57,386 nt of DNA from Firmicutes bacterium AF25-13AC. GTDB taxonomy: Bacteria; Bacillota; Clostridia; Lachnospirales; Lachnospiraceae. The notes under the pieces are model-generated. The model was not told where the DNA came from, did not search any database, and was given only the letters and a program-made list of their open reading frames with translations. Shown one piece after another: positions 7,867-18,013 of this stretch. Positions within the stretch are counted from its first letter, which is position 1. The number at the start of each line of letters is the position of its first letter. The translations under genes were made by a program, and so were the position numbers. Where the stretch lies: the NCBI GenBank assembly GCA_003478935.1, contig QUFP01000031.1:1-57386 (forward strand), in the 5' to 3' direction.

Positions 7867-9075
7867 TTATTTCAACAATTTCAAAAGTTGCTCCAACTCC
7901 TTTTTCTGTTGGCTTTCTTTTTTCATTGCAGCAGCCGCATAGGCTTTTCGAATTTCTGGATTTTTTGCCAGAAATAAAATACTATCCGCGATTGCCTGCG
8001 GAGTTAATTCACACAAAAGTCCATCCTTTTTGTTTTCAATCTGCTCCCGATTTCCATTGCAGTCAGAGGCGATCACCGGACACCCCAGCGTCTGTGCCTC
8101 CTGAATCGCAATGCTTTTCCCCTCAAACCTGGTTGCATGCACATAAAGATCTGCATTCGCATAATACGGATATGGATTTTCTTTTGCACCAAGCAGCAAA
8201 AAATCATCCGTCAAACCAAGATGCTCAATCTTTCGCTCAAGCATTCTGTGCTCATCTCCCTCTCCAAGCACATACCATCTTGCCCGACAGCCTGCATTCT
8301 TTACTAGTTTCATCGCCTCCACGGCAATGTCATATGCCTTCTGATAAGTCAGCCGTCCAACTGTCAAAATCCTCAGCCCATCATATTGATCTTCAAATCC
8401 AGTTCCTTTACTAGCAAGCTTTTGTATCTTTTTCAGATCAATGATATTATGAAATACCATTGTCTTGTCACTATATACAGGATAACAGTTTAAAAAATGC
8501 GTCCGTACTTCATCGGATACGGTAAATATTGCATCCATCTTTTTATAACAGTCCCGATCCATAGCTGGTGTATAACCTGAGCTTTCATAATCAATATGTA
8601 CAAAAGCTGCTTTTTTCTTTGCCTTAACATGATCCGCCACATAGTAGGTTGATGCGCCCTCCAGATAGGCAACCGCTAAATCAAAGGTTTGCCCAAATCG
8701 ATAGCTTCCATCCGACATAACTCTCCACAACAATTTATCAGCTGATATTTTTTTACTGCGGCACATGGAAAATGCCGTACTAAACAGATATCGGCTCTTG
8801 GAAATCAAATGGCCGTTTCGGAAAAAAATCCGAAAAACAGTGTGTGTCATTTTCTTGCGCCCTGCTTTTGTCAACACCGACTCATCCTCAAACTGAGGAT
8901 TGCACAGCTTCACATAAATTGGAAGTTCTGCTCTCATCTCTCCCTGTGCCATAATCACATACAAGGAAATGTCATATTGAGATGGATCCAACACCGAAAG
9001 CAGTGAAAGTAATGCTGACTCTGCACCTGCTCGTCCCAGTGTGTTAATCACAAAGAGTATTTTTTGCTTTTTCAT
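7867..9075 (-). CDS. Family 4 glycosyltransferase
   Basis: This 402-residue GT-B protein has the N-terminal NTLGRAGAESAL glycine-rich loop, and a C-terminal domain with ILTVGRLTYQKAYD, LGEGDEH and the EX7E-like region from ATRFEGKSIAIQEAQ. These fit retaining GT4 enzymes that transfer a nucleotide-activated sugar. The start is ATG 9075, behind an ACAGGA ribosome site. It sits between the pel-like genes and the GT2/flippase pair on the same strand. Confidence 0.82.
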   Translation of the reverse strand: MKKQKILFVINTLGRAGAESALLSLLSVLDPSQYDISLYVIMAQGEMRAELPIYVKLCNPQFEDESVLTKAGRKKMTHTVFRIFFRNGHLISKSRYLFSTAFSMCRSKKISADKLLWRVMSDGSYRFGQTFDLAVAYLEGASTYYVADHVKAKKKAAFVHIDYESSGYTPAMDRDCYKKMDAIFTVSDEVRTHFLNCYPVYSDKTMVFHNIIDLKKIQKLASKGTGFEDQYDGLRILTVGRLTYQKAYDIAVEAMKLVKNAGCRARWYVLGEGDEHRMLERKIEHLGLTDDFLLLGAKENPYPYYANADLYVHATRFEGKSIAIQEAQTLGCPVIASDCNGNREQIENKKDGLLCELTPQAIADSILFLAKNPEIRKAYAAAAMKKESQQKKELEQLLKLLK

Positions 9076-9169
9076 TTTTCCTGTGTCTCTCACTCTGTGT
9101 ATTTTTTCTTCCTGATTTTATAATCTTTTGAATAATACAATCCGGCTCTCCTCAGCTTTTTACAATTCT

Positions 9170-9553
9170 TTACAGTTCTCTTCGACTCTTTCCTGTTAAC
9201 TTGCAAAGCTCCTCAAGAATTCGTTCATTCTCTTGATTCAAAAGAGATACCTGCATCGCCAGTTCCTGATTTTTCATTGCCAGCGATGATATCAGAATAC
9301 TCAACTCAAAGCCACCCCATATCGTGAGCCCACCAACCAGAAACATTGCAATCATTGTTCCTCTTGCCAATAAATAACACCAACTTGAAAAAAACGGAAC
9401 CGTACCTACCAATATCAGACCGATGCCTATGGCCTCCCATGCCACTGCTAGATTCACTGTGAGTTTTTTTGCCGAATGCAAAAGAAACGTCAAAACCATA
9501 ACAATGACTCCTGTCATAATCAAACCTATTTTTGCCAAAAACGCAATACTCAT
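9170..9553 (-). CDS. Small membrane protein, DUF2304-like
   Basis: This 127-residue protein has three to four hydrophobic helices (about 5-95), ending in a charged heptad-like segment (QVSLLNQENERILEELCKL) that may form a coiled coil. Size and layout recall DUF2304 proteins that accompany polyprenyl-phosphate glycosyltransferases. Its ATG overlaps the pelG stop by four bases, so it is co-translated with PelG. Its role is unknown. Confidence 0.65.
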   Translation of the reverse strand: MSIAFLAKIGLIMTGVIVMVLTFLLHSAKKLTVNLAVAWEAIGIGLILVGTVPFFSSWCYLLARGTMIAMFLVGGLTIWGGFELSILISSLAMKNQELAMQVSLLNQENERILEELCKLTGKSRREL

Positions 9554-11028
9554 GTGTTCTCCTTTCTTTGAATCTCTGAGATTCCCAGCCTTCTGTCAAA
9601 TACCTTTCCAGAAGGTCGTTTGCCTTTTCCCCTCGGGATCAGATCACCTACGCAAAATACATGGACATCCATATGCTTCTCGATCCAGCGCAGTCGAAGG
9701 TACGCGACCGTCCATCCAGCAAAGGAACCTACGATCACACCAGTGCCATACCAGATTACAGGCAACCGCATCGATAAAATACTTCCAACCAGCGTCACCA
9801 ATAAAAAAATGGTGGATGTCCAGACTGCACCTGCCAGATCATTAAAATAATACAAGAAAATGATCGCAGAATACATCAAGAACAAAATAAAATATCCAAC
9901 CGCAAGTGACGGATAGATTTTCATCGTCATGCTGGAAATTCCCACGCTTGGAAGAATTACCATGCATACCAGATAAATTACAACAGATATAATAAACTGA
10001 ATCCGTGCCAATGTCATTAGCTCATTTGACAGCTGCCGAAACATTCGCCGCTTTGTATTCTGAATATCCGCATCTCGCCCACCCGTAACTGCGTCAGAAT
10101 ATAGCTTATATTTCTCATGAAAATACATCTCGACGCGGGCAATGAAAATGATTGTCGCGGAAATATTGGTAAACATCGCAAGACACGATGCCATATCATA
10201 CGGCTGATTGCAGACAAAGCTTTTTACCACAATCATATTCATTTCTTTGTTCGTCCAGAAAACGAAGTTGTGAACATACATACCAAGTATATAGAAAAAG
10301 TTGGTAATGACAAGCTTCCAATATTTCCTAAAATATCCAAGAATCAGCTTGTAGCGATTGCTATTCTCTCGAAAATATCGCTTTATCAATGCATTCTCCA
10401 GCACTGCTGTGAGAAAAAATCCAACGTCAAGTGCGGCAAGCATGCTTTGTGGAATTCCCCAGTGCAATTTAAAGCGAAAAAAAAGCGATGTAAAAAATGC
10501 AAGCAGCATACCTGCCCCATAATACTGCGCAATTCGCTGGTAATCCTTACAGATGGATAGATAAATCATCGCGTAAAAGACAAACACAAGACTGATATAT
10601 GCCCAGAATCCAGCAAACACATACCACACAGAAACGCCGCCCACAAAGTGCTCCCACAGACAAAACGGAATACCAAAAATGCAACTTAACGTCACATAAA
10701 AAATCATGCCAAGATAATAGCATGGAAGAATATCCTGATAGCGCTCCTGGTAGATTACATCAGACACGTACCTTGACAGCACCGCATTAAACGGCGCTGA
10801 GGTCAACAACGAAAAGATAAACGTGTACAATACCGTACAGGAAAACAACTCTCGTTCTGCATAGCCAAGCGATGAAAAATCAAGAAAATACTCCATAAGT
10901 ACCAGATTGATAATCACCACGAACATAGGTGCAACCGTAACTACTGTACTATAAAAAAAGCCAAGCAGATCGGTTGTCAGCGTATTTTTCTGGAACAGGT
11001 TATTAAGTCGTACTCCGATTCCTGCCAT
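9550..11028 (-). CDS. pelG: PelG, Pel exopolysaccharide membrane transporter
   Basis: This 492-residue polytopic protein has about 12 helices. The N-terminus IGVRLNNLFQKN, the segment LLGFFYSTVVTVAPMF and VLSRYVSDVIYQ match the PelG family, which forms the inner-membrane Pel synthase complex with PelD and PelE and moves the polymer made by PelF. The start is ATG 11028, preceded by GGAGGTGAGAAA. It directly follows pelF. Confidence 0.88.
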   Translation of the reverse strand: MAGIGVRLNNLFQKNTLTTDLLGFFYSTVVTVAPMFVVIINLVLMEYFLDFSSLGYAERELFSCTVLYTFIFSLLTSAPFNAVLSRYVSDVIYQERYQDILPCYYLGMIFYVTLSCIFGIPFCLWEHFVGGVSVWYVFAGFWAYISLVFVFYAMIYLSICKDYQRIAQYYGAGMLLAFFTSLFFRFKLHWGIPQSMLAALDVGFFLTAVLENALIKRYFRENSNRYKLILGYFRKYWKLVITNFFYILGMYVHNFVFWTNKEMNMIVVKSFVCNQPYDMASCLAMFTNISATIIFIARVEMYFHEKYKLYSDAVTGGRDADIQNTKRRMFRQLSNELMTLARIQFIISVVIYLVCMVILPSVGISSMTMKIYPSLAVGYFILFLMYSAIIFLYYFNDLAGAVWTSTIFLLVTLVGSILSMRLPVIWYGTGVIVGSFAGWTVAYLRLRWIEKHMDVHVFCVGDLIPRGKGKRPSGKVFDRRLGISEIQRKENT

Positions 11029-11083
11029 TTTCTCACCTCCTCTTGTGTTTTTTCTTTCCAACCATTTTTTTACTATCCTTTTA

Positions 11084-12532
11084 TTAAGGAATTGTTACCG
11101 GAGCCTCATTCCATTCCAACTTCATACTTTCTGCAAAATCACGGTAAATTTTCCAGTAGGTTTTCTGCATATATTCCACACGATATTTTGCCATGACGCG
11201 GCGGTAACCATTTTCTCCCATTGAAAGACGCAACTCTTTTTTCTGTGCCATTTCGACCATTGCCTGTGCGATCTCCTCCACATTCATGATGTGAGTAAGA
11301 ATTCCCGCCTGACCAAAATCATCACTTTCCCCATAAATCAGACCATAGCAGTTTCCAACGTCTGTTGCGATAACGGGTTTGTGCGCCGCGTAGCTTTCTA
11401 GAATAGTAAGTGGTTGTCCTTCGCTGACGCTTGTCAAAATGGTCATATCCATGCGCCCCAGATAATCCTTGATATTGATTCGTCCAGTAAATTCAATGTC
11501 TCCCACACCGAGCGACTGTGCCAGCTCAAAGCATTCATTTGCATATGCTTCATCCTCGTCCCACGGACCCATAATCCATATTTTCAGACGGGGTTCGCGC
11601 TGCTTTGCAAAACCAAATGCCTGAATCATAGTCTTTACATCCTTGATCGGTGTGACACGAAGAACTGCTCCGATATTGATCTTTTCCTCATCCTCTGGCT
11701 GCTTTCCTGCTAGATTTTGCAGATTTTCTACACGGATGCCATTTGGCGTAACTACCGTCTTCTCGGGCGGACAGCCTAGCTCAATTTGTAATTGCCTTGC
11801 CTGCTCAAACAAACTCGTGACAAGACTGCTCTCCTGATATGCCAGACGCGACATTTTTCGAAACTGATCAATCCAGATATTTTTATAAACACCAGTAACC
11901 CATTTTGCCTTAATCAATTCCTCCTCGCGCTCTCTCGTATAAATGCCATGCTCCGAGATCAGAAGGCGACACCCATATTTATGTTTTGCCATGCTGCCTA
12001 GCACTCCTGCATATCCAGTTGCAACACAGTGATACAGATCGGCTTTGGGAATTTCCATTCCCATCGTCAAAAAGAGTGGCAAATAAATAGAACGCATTGT
12101 CCAGAGAAAATCAGAAAACACAATCTGACTATATTTTATGCGATAGCACTCGGTTACTGCATTTAAAAAGTCTTCTCCCATCAAAAGATCATTCAATGAA
12201 ACCGAATAATTCTGGAAAAGATCAAACAATACATTCCATTCAATATCCTGATCCAATATCAGGCTGCGAAGGGCATGGTATTGTTCTTTGTTCAAGCGAA
12301 AACGTTTTCTTCGTTTCCTTCCCCAATCCACATCCTGCAAATAGACCTCATAGACCTCTGACACATTCTCTGGCAGCTCATACGCATATTTTCCGCGCTG
12401 CGTTCGATTCGCCGCAATCGCTAGTATGATAAACTCCGTTTGGGGAAACAGGCGAATCATGCTATGAATCCAGCTTGAGACACCGCCTACCACAAATGGA
12501 TAACATCCCTCTGCCACAATACATACTCTCAT
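11084..12532 (-). CDS. pelF: PelF, Pel polymerising glycosyltransferase
   Basis: This 482-residue GT4 enzyme has the PelF hallmark near its N-terminus (EGCYPFVVGGVSSW) and the conserved ISEHGIYTREREEEL segment. Its C-terminal nucleotide-binding half has VTPIKDVKTMI, GPWDEDE and TSVSEGQPLTILESYA. PelF is cytosolic and uses UDP-N-acetylhexosamines to build Pel. The start is ATG 12532, with AAAGGAG upstream. Confidence 0.9.
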   Translation of the reverse strand: MRVCIVAEGCYPFVVGGVSSWIHSMIRLFPQTEFIILAIAANRTQRGKYAYELPENVSEVYEVYLQDVDWGRKRRKRFRLNKEQYHALRSLILDQDIEWNVLFDLFQNYSVSLNDLLMGEDFLNAVTECYRIKYSQIVFSDFLWTMRSIYLPLFLTMGMEIPKADLYHCVATGYAGVLGSMAKHKYGCRLLISEHGIYTREREEELIKAKWVTGVYKNIWIDQFRKMSRLAYQESSLVTSLFEQARQLQIELGCPPEKTVVTPNGIRVENLQNLAGKQPEDEEKINIGAVLRVTPIKDVKTMIQAFGFAKQREPRLKIWIMGPWDEDEAYANECFELAQSLGVGDIEFTGRINIKDYLGRMDMTILTSVSEGQPLTILESYAAHKPVIATDVGNCYGLIYGESDDFGQAGILTHIMNVEEIAQAMVEMAQKKELRLSMGENGYRRVMAKYRVEYMQKTYWKIYRDFAESMKLEWNEAPVTIP

Positions 12533-12545
12533 TCGCCTTTCTCCT

Positions 12546-13889
12546 TTACTCATAATAAAACGGTTTGCTAGATTGATCAAGATTTATTTCAATCTGACTT
12601 TGATCTGCTTCGATGAGCCATGCACCTTTTTCAATCTTAGAAGCACTCCCGCCCTCCACCTGCGTAACCATTTCTCCTTCTCCTATCTTTAATACAAACC
12701 ACACTGGAAAGCCTACACCTTTTATATTCACTTTGATACATGAATCTTCTTTTTCCTCAGTGTAGCTCATCGCCAAAAATTTTCGGATATGCGCATCACT
12801 CTGTGAAAGCGTAGTTCCCTCAAATGTAGAAAACGGCTTCCAGTAAGTCGTTATATTTGCCATCAATTCCTTTGACAGATTCTCCCATGCGTCTGCCTCC
12901 GACTTCGGATAGGCAACTCTTCCAATATCCGTCAAAACACTGGTATAACCAAGAGCTGTCTCAATGCTCCGAATAGCAAAGTCTTGACTGTAGGTATGCT
13001 CATAGCCATCAATCAATGCACGCTGTCTCGTCACATGCTCGTTTGCATAGCCGATCAGATCACTTGTATCCTCTATTGGCTCCACGATTGTACAAATATC
13101 TGATAAAAGTTGATTTTTTAATGCCGTATTCACCTCATCATCCGAGAATGTCCCGCGATAAAGTGAGGAAAAACGATACGTAGGAAGTGCCTTGTCCCAG
13201 AATGCTTCATCCTGAATCAATTTTTCTTCAATATCAGTATCAGATATACTGACAGTTGAATAGCCCATTTCCGCACCGAGTTCCTTCGTTGATTCCATAT
13301 AGTAGGAAAGTTCCTGCGTCTTTGGCCAGACATCGTCGCTATAATCATATTGCACCGCAATCATGCTGCTAATACCGAGCGACGTTCTATGGCTGATTAC
13401 TGAAACAGAAGGCCAAATAATATCGCGAAATACACCGCTCATTGTCTGGCTGTAAAGTGACTGAAGCGTATCGGAGTTTTCCTCTGCCAGTGCCGGATAT
13501 CCAGCAAATACAAAGTTCTGCGCATTCACCACCGGATAAAGTGTGTAATCTTGCGTCTGGCAAACCATTCCAGTCAAAAGTCCCAGTCCTGAGGCGCCTT
13601 TCATATAATCTCCATTGACCGCAAACACAAATGAATTTCCTGTGCTTTTACGCCAGATTAAAACAGGCTGCTCCTGAACATCAACCATTTCCTGATCAAG
13701 CATTCCCTTCATGTACACCTTTGTCCCACTTGAAAGATTATACCAAGGAAATGTTAGCGCCATATCCTGTCGCTTTTCTTCTTCCTCTGTCTGTGGCTGA
13801 TAAATAACCTCTCCTCCGAGCAAAAGCCCCTCATACAGATGAATGCCCTCGACCGTTACACTCTCCTGCCGAACCGATTCAATCCCCAT
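12546..13889 (-). CDS. DUF2194-like protein, C-terminal part
   Basis: This ORF of about 447 residues continues the upstream 194-residue ORF. It begins at ATG 13889, overlapping the preceding TGA by one base (TGATG), with no strong ribosome site of its own. It contains a beta-rich segment followed by IAVQYDYSDDVWPKTQEL, which could be part of a deacetylase-like alpha/beta fold, and a beta-rich C-terminus. DUF2194 proteins occur in Gram-positive Pel loci, where they may stand in for PelA. Split or single-gene status is unclear: a one-base change at the junction would join the two parts into about 640 residues. Confidence 0.55.
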   Translation of the reverse strand: MGIESVRQESVTVEGIHLYEGLLLGGEVIYQPQTEEEEKRQDMALTFPWYNLSSGTKVYMKGMLDQEMVDVQEQPVLIWRKSTGNSFVFAVNGDYMKGASGLGLLTGMVCQTQDYTLYPVVNAQNFVFAGYPALAEENSDTLQSLYSQTMSGVFRDIIWPSVSVISHRTSLGISSMIAVQYDYSDDVWPKTQELSYYMESTKELGAEMGYSTVSISDTDIEEKLIQDEAFWDKALPTYRFSSLYRGTFSDDEVNTALKNQLLSDICTIVEPIEDTSDLIGYANEHVTRQRALIDGYEHTYSQDFAIRSIETALGYTSVLTDIGRVAYPKSEADAWENLSKELMANITTYWKPFSTFEGTTLSQSDAHIRKFLAMSYTEEKEDSCIKVNIKGVGFPVWFVLKIGEGEMVTQVEGGSASKIEKGAWLIEADQSQIEINLDQSSKPFYYE

Positions 13890-14473
13890 CAATCTCGAAG
13901 CGCTTTATATTTCTTTATCAAAGAAACCTCTGGAAGATTGCCAAAAATCAAATGAATCCCCGCATCTGCGCAGCTTTGAAGAAACTGAATTTCCTTTAAT
14001 GTATTTTTGCTACTCCAGTCAATAACATTGGAATCAATCAGAAGAAACTGCGGTTTGTTCTGATCACCAGCTTCTGTATCTTTTGCTGTTTCTGTATTTT
14101 TTAGGTTATCTATCTCGTTTTCATTTTCATACACTGTCTGGTAATCCGAAACAGACTTATAGACGCTTACACTGCGCTTCATGTAAAATCCCCAGTCACG
14201 AAGAAGTTCGCCAAACGAACCATTCTCATTTCCTCCAATACAGACAACGGGGGCGCAATACACACCATCCATCCAATTTTCATCGTTTTCCCCAGACATT
14301 TGCTGCCCCGCCTGATAGACGCTTGAACAGTCTGGCAGTGCTTCTGTATCTTGTACAAACGCATTCGTCTGATAATTATTCCAGCTTGCCTTCGCCATAT
14401 TCAGAAGTTGAAATAGAAAAAAGACGATCGCCATAATAATCGTAATAGCTGCGTAATTTCTGCGCGAAACCAT
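13889..14473 (-). CDS. DUF2194-like protein, N-terminal part
   Basis: This 194-residue ORF has a single N-terminal membrane anchor (about 8-28) and an extracytoplasmic domain ending in LIFGNLPEVSLIKKYKALRD. It starts at ATG 14473 behind AAGGAGGAATTGA, and that start lies 98 bases inside the end of the upstream gene. It is best read as the anchored N-terminus of the protein continued by the next ORF, coupled by TGATG or separated by a frameshift. Confidence 0.6.
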   Translation of the reverse strand: MVSRRNYAAITIIMAIVFFLFQLLNMAKASWNNYQTNAFVQDTEALPDCSSVYQAGQQMSGENDENWMDGVYCAPVVCIGGNENGSFGELLRDWGFYMKRSVSVYKSVSDYQTVYENENEIDNLKNTETAKDTEAGDQNKPQFLLIDSNVIDWSSKNTLKEIQFLQSCADAGIHLIFGNLPEVSLIKKYKALRD

Positions 14474-16982
14474 TCAATTCCTCCTTACTGTCTGTATTGG
14501 ACTGTGTTTCCAAAACTGGTGCCAGATCGATATCAGATGTTCGATTCGATGTTTCTGATAATAAGTCCAATGTCTCATCTGAATTTATGTCAGTTTCATG
14601 CGGATCATTGTAACCGTAATCAATCGCCAAATTATAAAGGCTGTTTACATTCTGATGCAGACGATAGCATACAAAATCAGTTGTCTCATAGTAGACCTCC
14701 ATCTCCTGCGGATACAGCTTTTTAAATGCCTGCGCCCAATAATACATATGAGACATGGTTCCCCAACGATCTTCGCCATGATATGGTTTTATTCCTGATT
14801 TCAAGCTGACAGGCTGCAATGCCCCTTCCTCAGAAACATTCTGCAGACGTTCACTACTAACAACACCATCCTCATCAATATTAACTGGTCTTTTCTCTAT
14901 AAAAAAGTAAACATACTCTGTAGGAATCGTAATTATCGAATTCTCCTCTAAATCTTTAAGCTGTCTCAAAAATGTAATCATTTCATAATGCCATCCAGTA
15001 TCTGCAATCATCTGTCTTTCATCATTTGCTGAAACAACTGTCCAAGTTAAATCTTTATTTTCATGCATAATTTCAGTCAGACAAAGAATACTTTCGTTCG
15101 TCTCCATTGCATACATTGTAGCTGGTAACCGAGTCAGATTTTCCTGAATTGATACAAAAACTGCTGTCATAATCATTAACGCTGAGCCAATTTCTAAAAT
15201 CTGCTTTTTCTTTAGCAAATCAGCCAGAAGAAAAACAACTGCATCTGTATTCAGTGCCCAGACTGCCCCCATTGAATAACAGAAAAATATACATACACGG
15301 TATTGCTGCATCAGTTCTGGAAGCCCTAATGCACTTAACGACTGTAAAATACACATCATTACCATAAAAACTGCAAATGAACATAGTATATAACCATATT
15401 CTTTCTGTTTCCGAATGATTGCTATCATTCCAAATAAAAATAGGAAACAAATTGCCGCCAGCATAATTGCCGTTGTTACATTGCCCATGTTGGCACAGTT
15501 TTCCCTAATTCTTCCAAAAATTATTATCAGTTTACTTTTTACTACTGATAGCACTTTTTGTATTTTGGAAGGTTCTTTCGGTGTTTCAGTTATTTCGTCT
15601 ATACTTTTTGAAACCTCTTCTGAATTTTCTTTTTTGCTTTCGTTGGTTTCATCCTCACCTCCATTTATAATTCTTTGAAGCGTTTCTTCGTCTATTTGTC
15701 CTACAATCGTAATTTCATTTCCATTTTTATCAATAACGGTCGTTACATTATCATTGTTTTGCCCCTGTGAACTATTTTCTTCTCCACTTATGACGCCCAA
15801 TGCCCAATAAAGTGAGCCTTCTAACGGATGTCCAGTAATGACACCCGCCACCATAGGTACAAGCGCTAATACAACGCTTATAATTCCTGCTAGCATGATT
15901 CTCCAAAAATATCGCCACTTAAAAAGCATGCGGAAAAAACCTACCGCAATACCAACACACAAAACTCCTGCCGGTATCGTATCATAAAAATGAGCAGTTA
16001 ACGTCAATGAAAAGCTAATTGCAAAGCCTGCCAAATAGCCCTTGACCCGTTTTGCTCGCCATTGCTTTTTCTCAATCTCCTGCTCACTTCTCTGTTTTGT
16101 GTATTCTTGAAAAAATCTGATTGCCAGTACCGCCGCTGGAAAGATAAACAGCATTCCATATTCCTGCGGAAGTGCACTCAAAAAGCGTACATATGAACCT
16201 GGACTATAAATTTTAAGCATTAAATAGGCAGCAGTTCCAAAATACGGCGTATATCTTGCTTTACAAATTACCTTGAGTGATATCAAAAGCGCCAGATGAA
16301 TAAATAATGTCTGCACCAGTCCAAATACTCTTAACAGGATATACGTTTTAATTCCAAATACCGTGTGCAGATAATAAATTACACAATGAAATCCATATGG
16401 ATACACACCCTTGGAAAAAATCTGGTTATTACTCATATTGTTAATCCACAAATTATGAACTGGAACATCCGATGCTTTATATCCAAACACAGTAACAACA
16501 TTATATCCATACACATAACAGACACCTGCAACAATCAGTCCCATAAAAACTAGATCTGGAAAACAGCGAAAAAGCTGTGTTCTAATAGCTTTTCCATACT
16601 TTTTAAAAAACTTTCTCCATTGTGAAAAAAGCAGTGTTTTTATACCAATTTCTCCCTTAAGGATATGCAAAAAAGTCTTTAAAAAACTCACTATCCATTC
16701 TCTAACACTATTCAGTTTTCCTTGTCTGATCACCATCACCAGAAACGGAAACAGCGTTCCAATCCACAAAGTAATCGAATTGGAAATGTGAAGAAACTGT
16801 AACAAAAAGACAAGATAAATAATATAAAAATTTCCAGTAAGAAAATAACCGATAATTCTTTCCGAAAGCTCAAAATGTGCCAAGTATTTTCTTAAAAACA
16901 CCCATGGCAAAAACAGCATTACAAAACTGTATGCCGCAAGTGCCTGCACAATCTGAATCACTGTCAGCATCGTCATCGACAT
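14376..16982 (-). CDS. Large polytopic membrane protein of the Pel-type operon
   Basis: This 868-residue protein has about a dozen helices across residues 1-640. It contains an extracytoplasmic DVPVHNLWINN motif after helix 4-5, as in GT-C-like proteins, and an acidic Glu/Ser/Lys-rich loop (about 430-480). A soluble C-terminal domain (about 650-860) carries WYE-type and Tyr-rich segments. The start is ATG 16982, with AAGG seven bases upstream. I do not recognise a specific family. Its place between pelE and the DUF2194-like gene suggests a role in assembly or decoration of the polymer. It overlaps the next gene by 98 bases. Confidence 0.6.
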   Translation of the reverse strand: MSMTMLTVIQIVQALAAYSFVMLFLPWVFLRKYLAHFELSERIIGYFLTGNFYIIYLVFLLQFLHISNSITLWIGTLFPFLVMVIRQGKLNSVREWIVSFLKTFLHILKGEIGIKTLLFSQWRKFFKKYGKAIRTQLFRCFPDLVFMGLIVAGVCYVYGYNVVTVFGYKASDVPVHNLWINNMSNNQIFSKGVYPYGFHCVIYYLHTVFGIKTYILLRVFGLVQTLFIHLALLISLKVICKARYTPYFGTAAYLMLKIYSPGSYVRFLSALPQEYGMLFIFPAAVLAIRFFQEYTKQRSEQEIEKKQWRAKRVKGYLAGFAISFSLTLTAHFYDTIPAGVLCVGIAVGFFRMLFKWRYFWRIMLAGIISVVLALVPMVAGVITGHPLEGSLYWALGVISGEENSSQGQNNDNVTTVIDKNGNEITIVGQIDEETLQRIINGGEDETNESKKENSEEVSKSIDEITETPKEPSKIQKVLSVVKSKLIIIFGRIRENCANMGNVTTAIMLAAICFLFLFGMIAIIRKQKEYGYILCSFAVFMVMMCILQSLSALGLPELMQQYRVCIFFCYSMGAVWALNTDAVVFLLADLLKKKQILEIGSALMIMTAVFVSIQENLTRLPATMYAMETNESILCLTEIMHENKDLTWTVVSANDERQMIADTGWHYEMITFLRQLKDLEENSIITIPTEYVYFFIEKRPVNIDEDGVVSSERLQNVSEEGALQPVSLKSGIKPYHGEDRWGTMSHMYYWAQAFKKLYPQEMEVYYETTDFVCYRLHQNVNSLYNLAIDYGYNDPHETDINSDETLDLLSETSNRTSDIDLAPVLETQSNTDSKEELNGFAQKLRSYYDYYGDRLFSISTSEYGEGKLE

Positions 16983-17060
16983 TTTTCTCACCTTCTTTCT
17001 CTGTTATATTTCATCCCATTGAGACTTCTTCTGAATACTCAACTATTTTTGTTTGAATAA

Positions 17061-18013
17061 TCAGCTAAATACTCGAATCAACTCAAGCGTTTCATTATCA
17101 ATGATAACATCGGATTTTTTCAGCTTATTGAGCGCCTCAAAGAAATGCTCTCTATCATTCTCCATAAAGAAAAGCTTCAGCTGACAAGTATACGAGACTA
17201 GTTCATCGGGATACATCTGCGCTAGTCTTTCACACCACTCACTAGCCTTTTCAAATTCTTTCTGCTCAATCAGCTGCAAGCATACTGCCTCATACCGCTT
17301 TGGTGTCATGCTGGAAGGATTTTTCTGATAAAGCGACTGTGCCGCCTCATCCATGATATGCACAAACTTTATCTGTTCCATTCCAGTAAAAACCTTCTGG
17401 CGCAAAATGGGATTCATCGAATCAATCAAAAGTGTCTCTGCCTCAGTCTGCTCCTGCTCTTCCACTTTCATATCCGTATACAAATCTTGCACATGAACAC
17501 GAAAATCATTCAGCTCATCCCGAAGGACAGATGCCGCATAATGTGACGTCTCCGAATCCTCACTGTTTAATGCCAGTGCAATGGATTCCAGCGAGCTTTT
17601 CAGATCGCCTCTAATTACATTTAACATCAGCATTCGAAGATTTTTCTTGTCACTGACGGCAAGTGCCTCCTCCATCGGGACAAGATTTCGCTCTCGGTCT
17701 TCATCAGCTTTTAAGTGCTGCTTGACGCGCTCCTTACTGAAAACCACATCTGCCAAATCAACTTCCTGTCGGAAAATCGTGCGAAACACCAGATTTACCG
17801 AAAAGAAATACAGTGAACCGACAACCGGGCATAAAATCATGATAATCATGCGAATCAAAAATGCCTCGGACTGTCATGAAGATATTCCTCTTTGTCCTTG
17901 TCCTTTCGCTTCATCGCTGGAACATAGAGAAATGTTCCACACAAAAAATACACCACGGCGATAATCAGGTTTATAATCCATATCACAACAAAAAGTTTTT
18001 CAGCCCTTGTCAT
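17061..18013 (-). pseudogene. pelE: PelE-like protein with a single-base frameshift
   Basis: A start ATG at 18013 overlaps the PelD stop (ATGA) and encodes a membrane helix (LFVVIWIINLIIAVVYFL) followed by a charged stretch ending ...LHDSPRHF and a stop near 17866. The rest runs in another frame from about 17872 to 17061. It has a second helix (MIIMILCPVVGSLYFF), the PelE-like FSKERVKQHL, LALNSEDSETSHYAASVL and TPR-like helices. Adding one base within AGTCCGAGG would give ...SPEAFLIRM and restore a 317-residue PelE. PelE is a membrane partner of PelD and PelG. Either the gene is damaged or the base is an assembly error. Confidence 0.75.
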
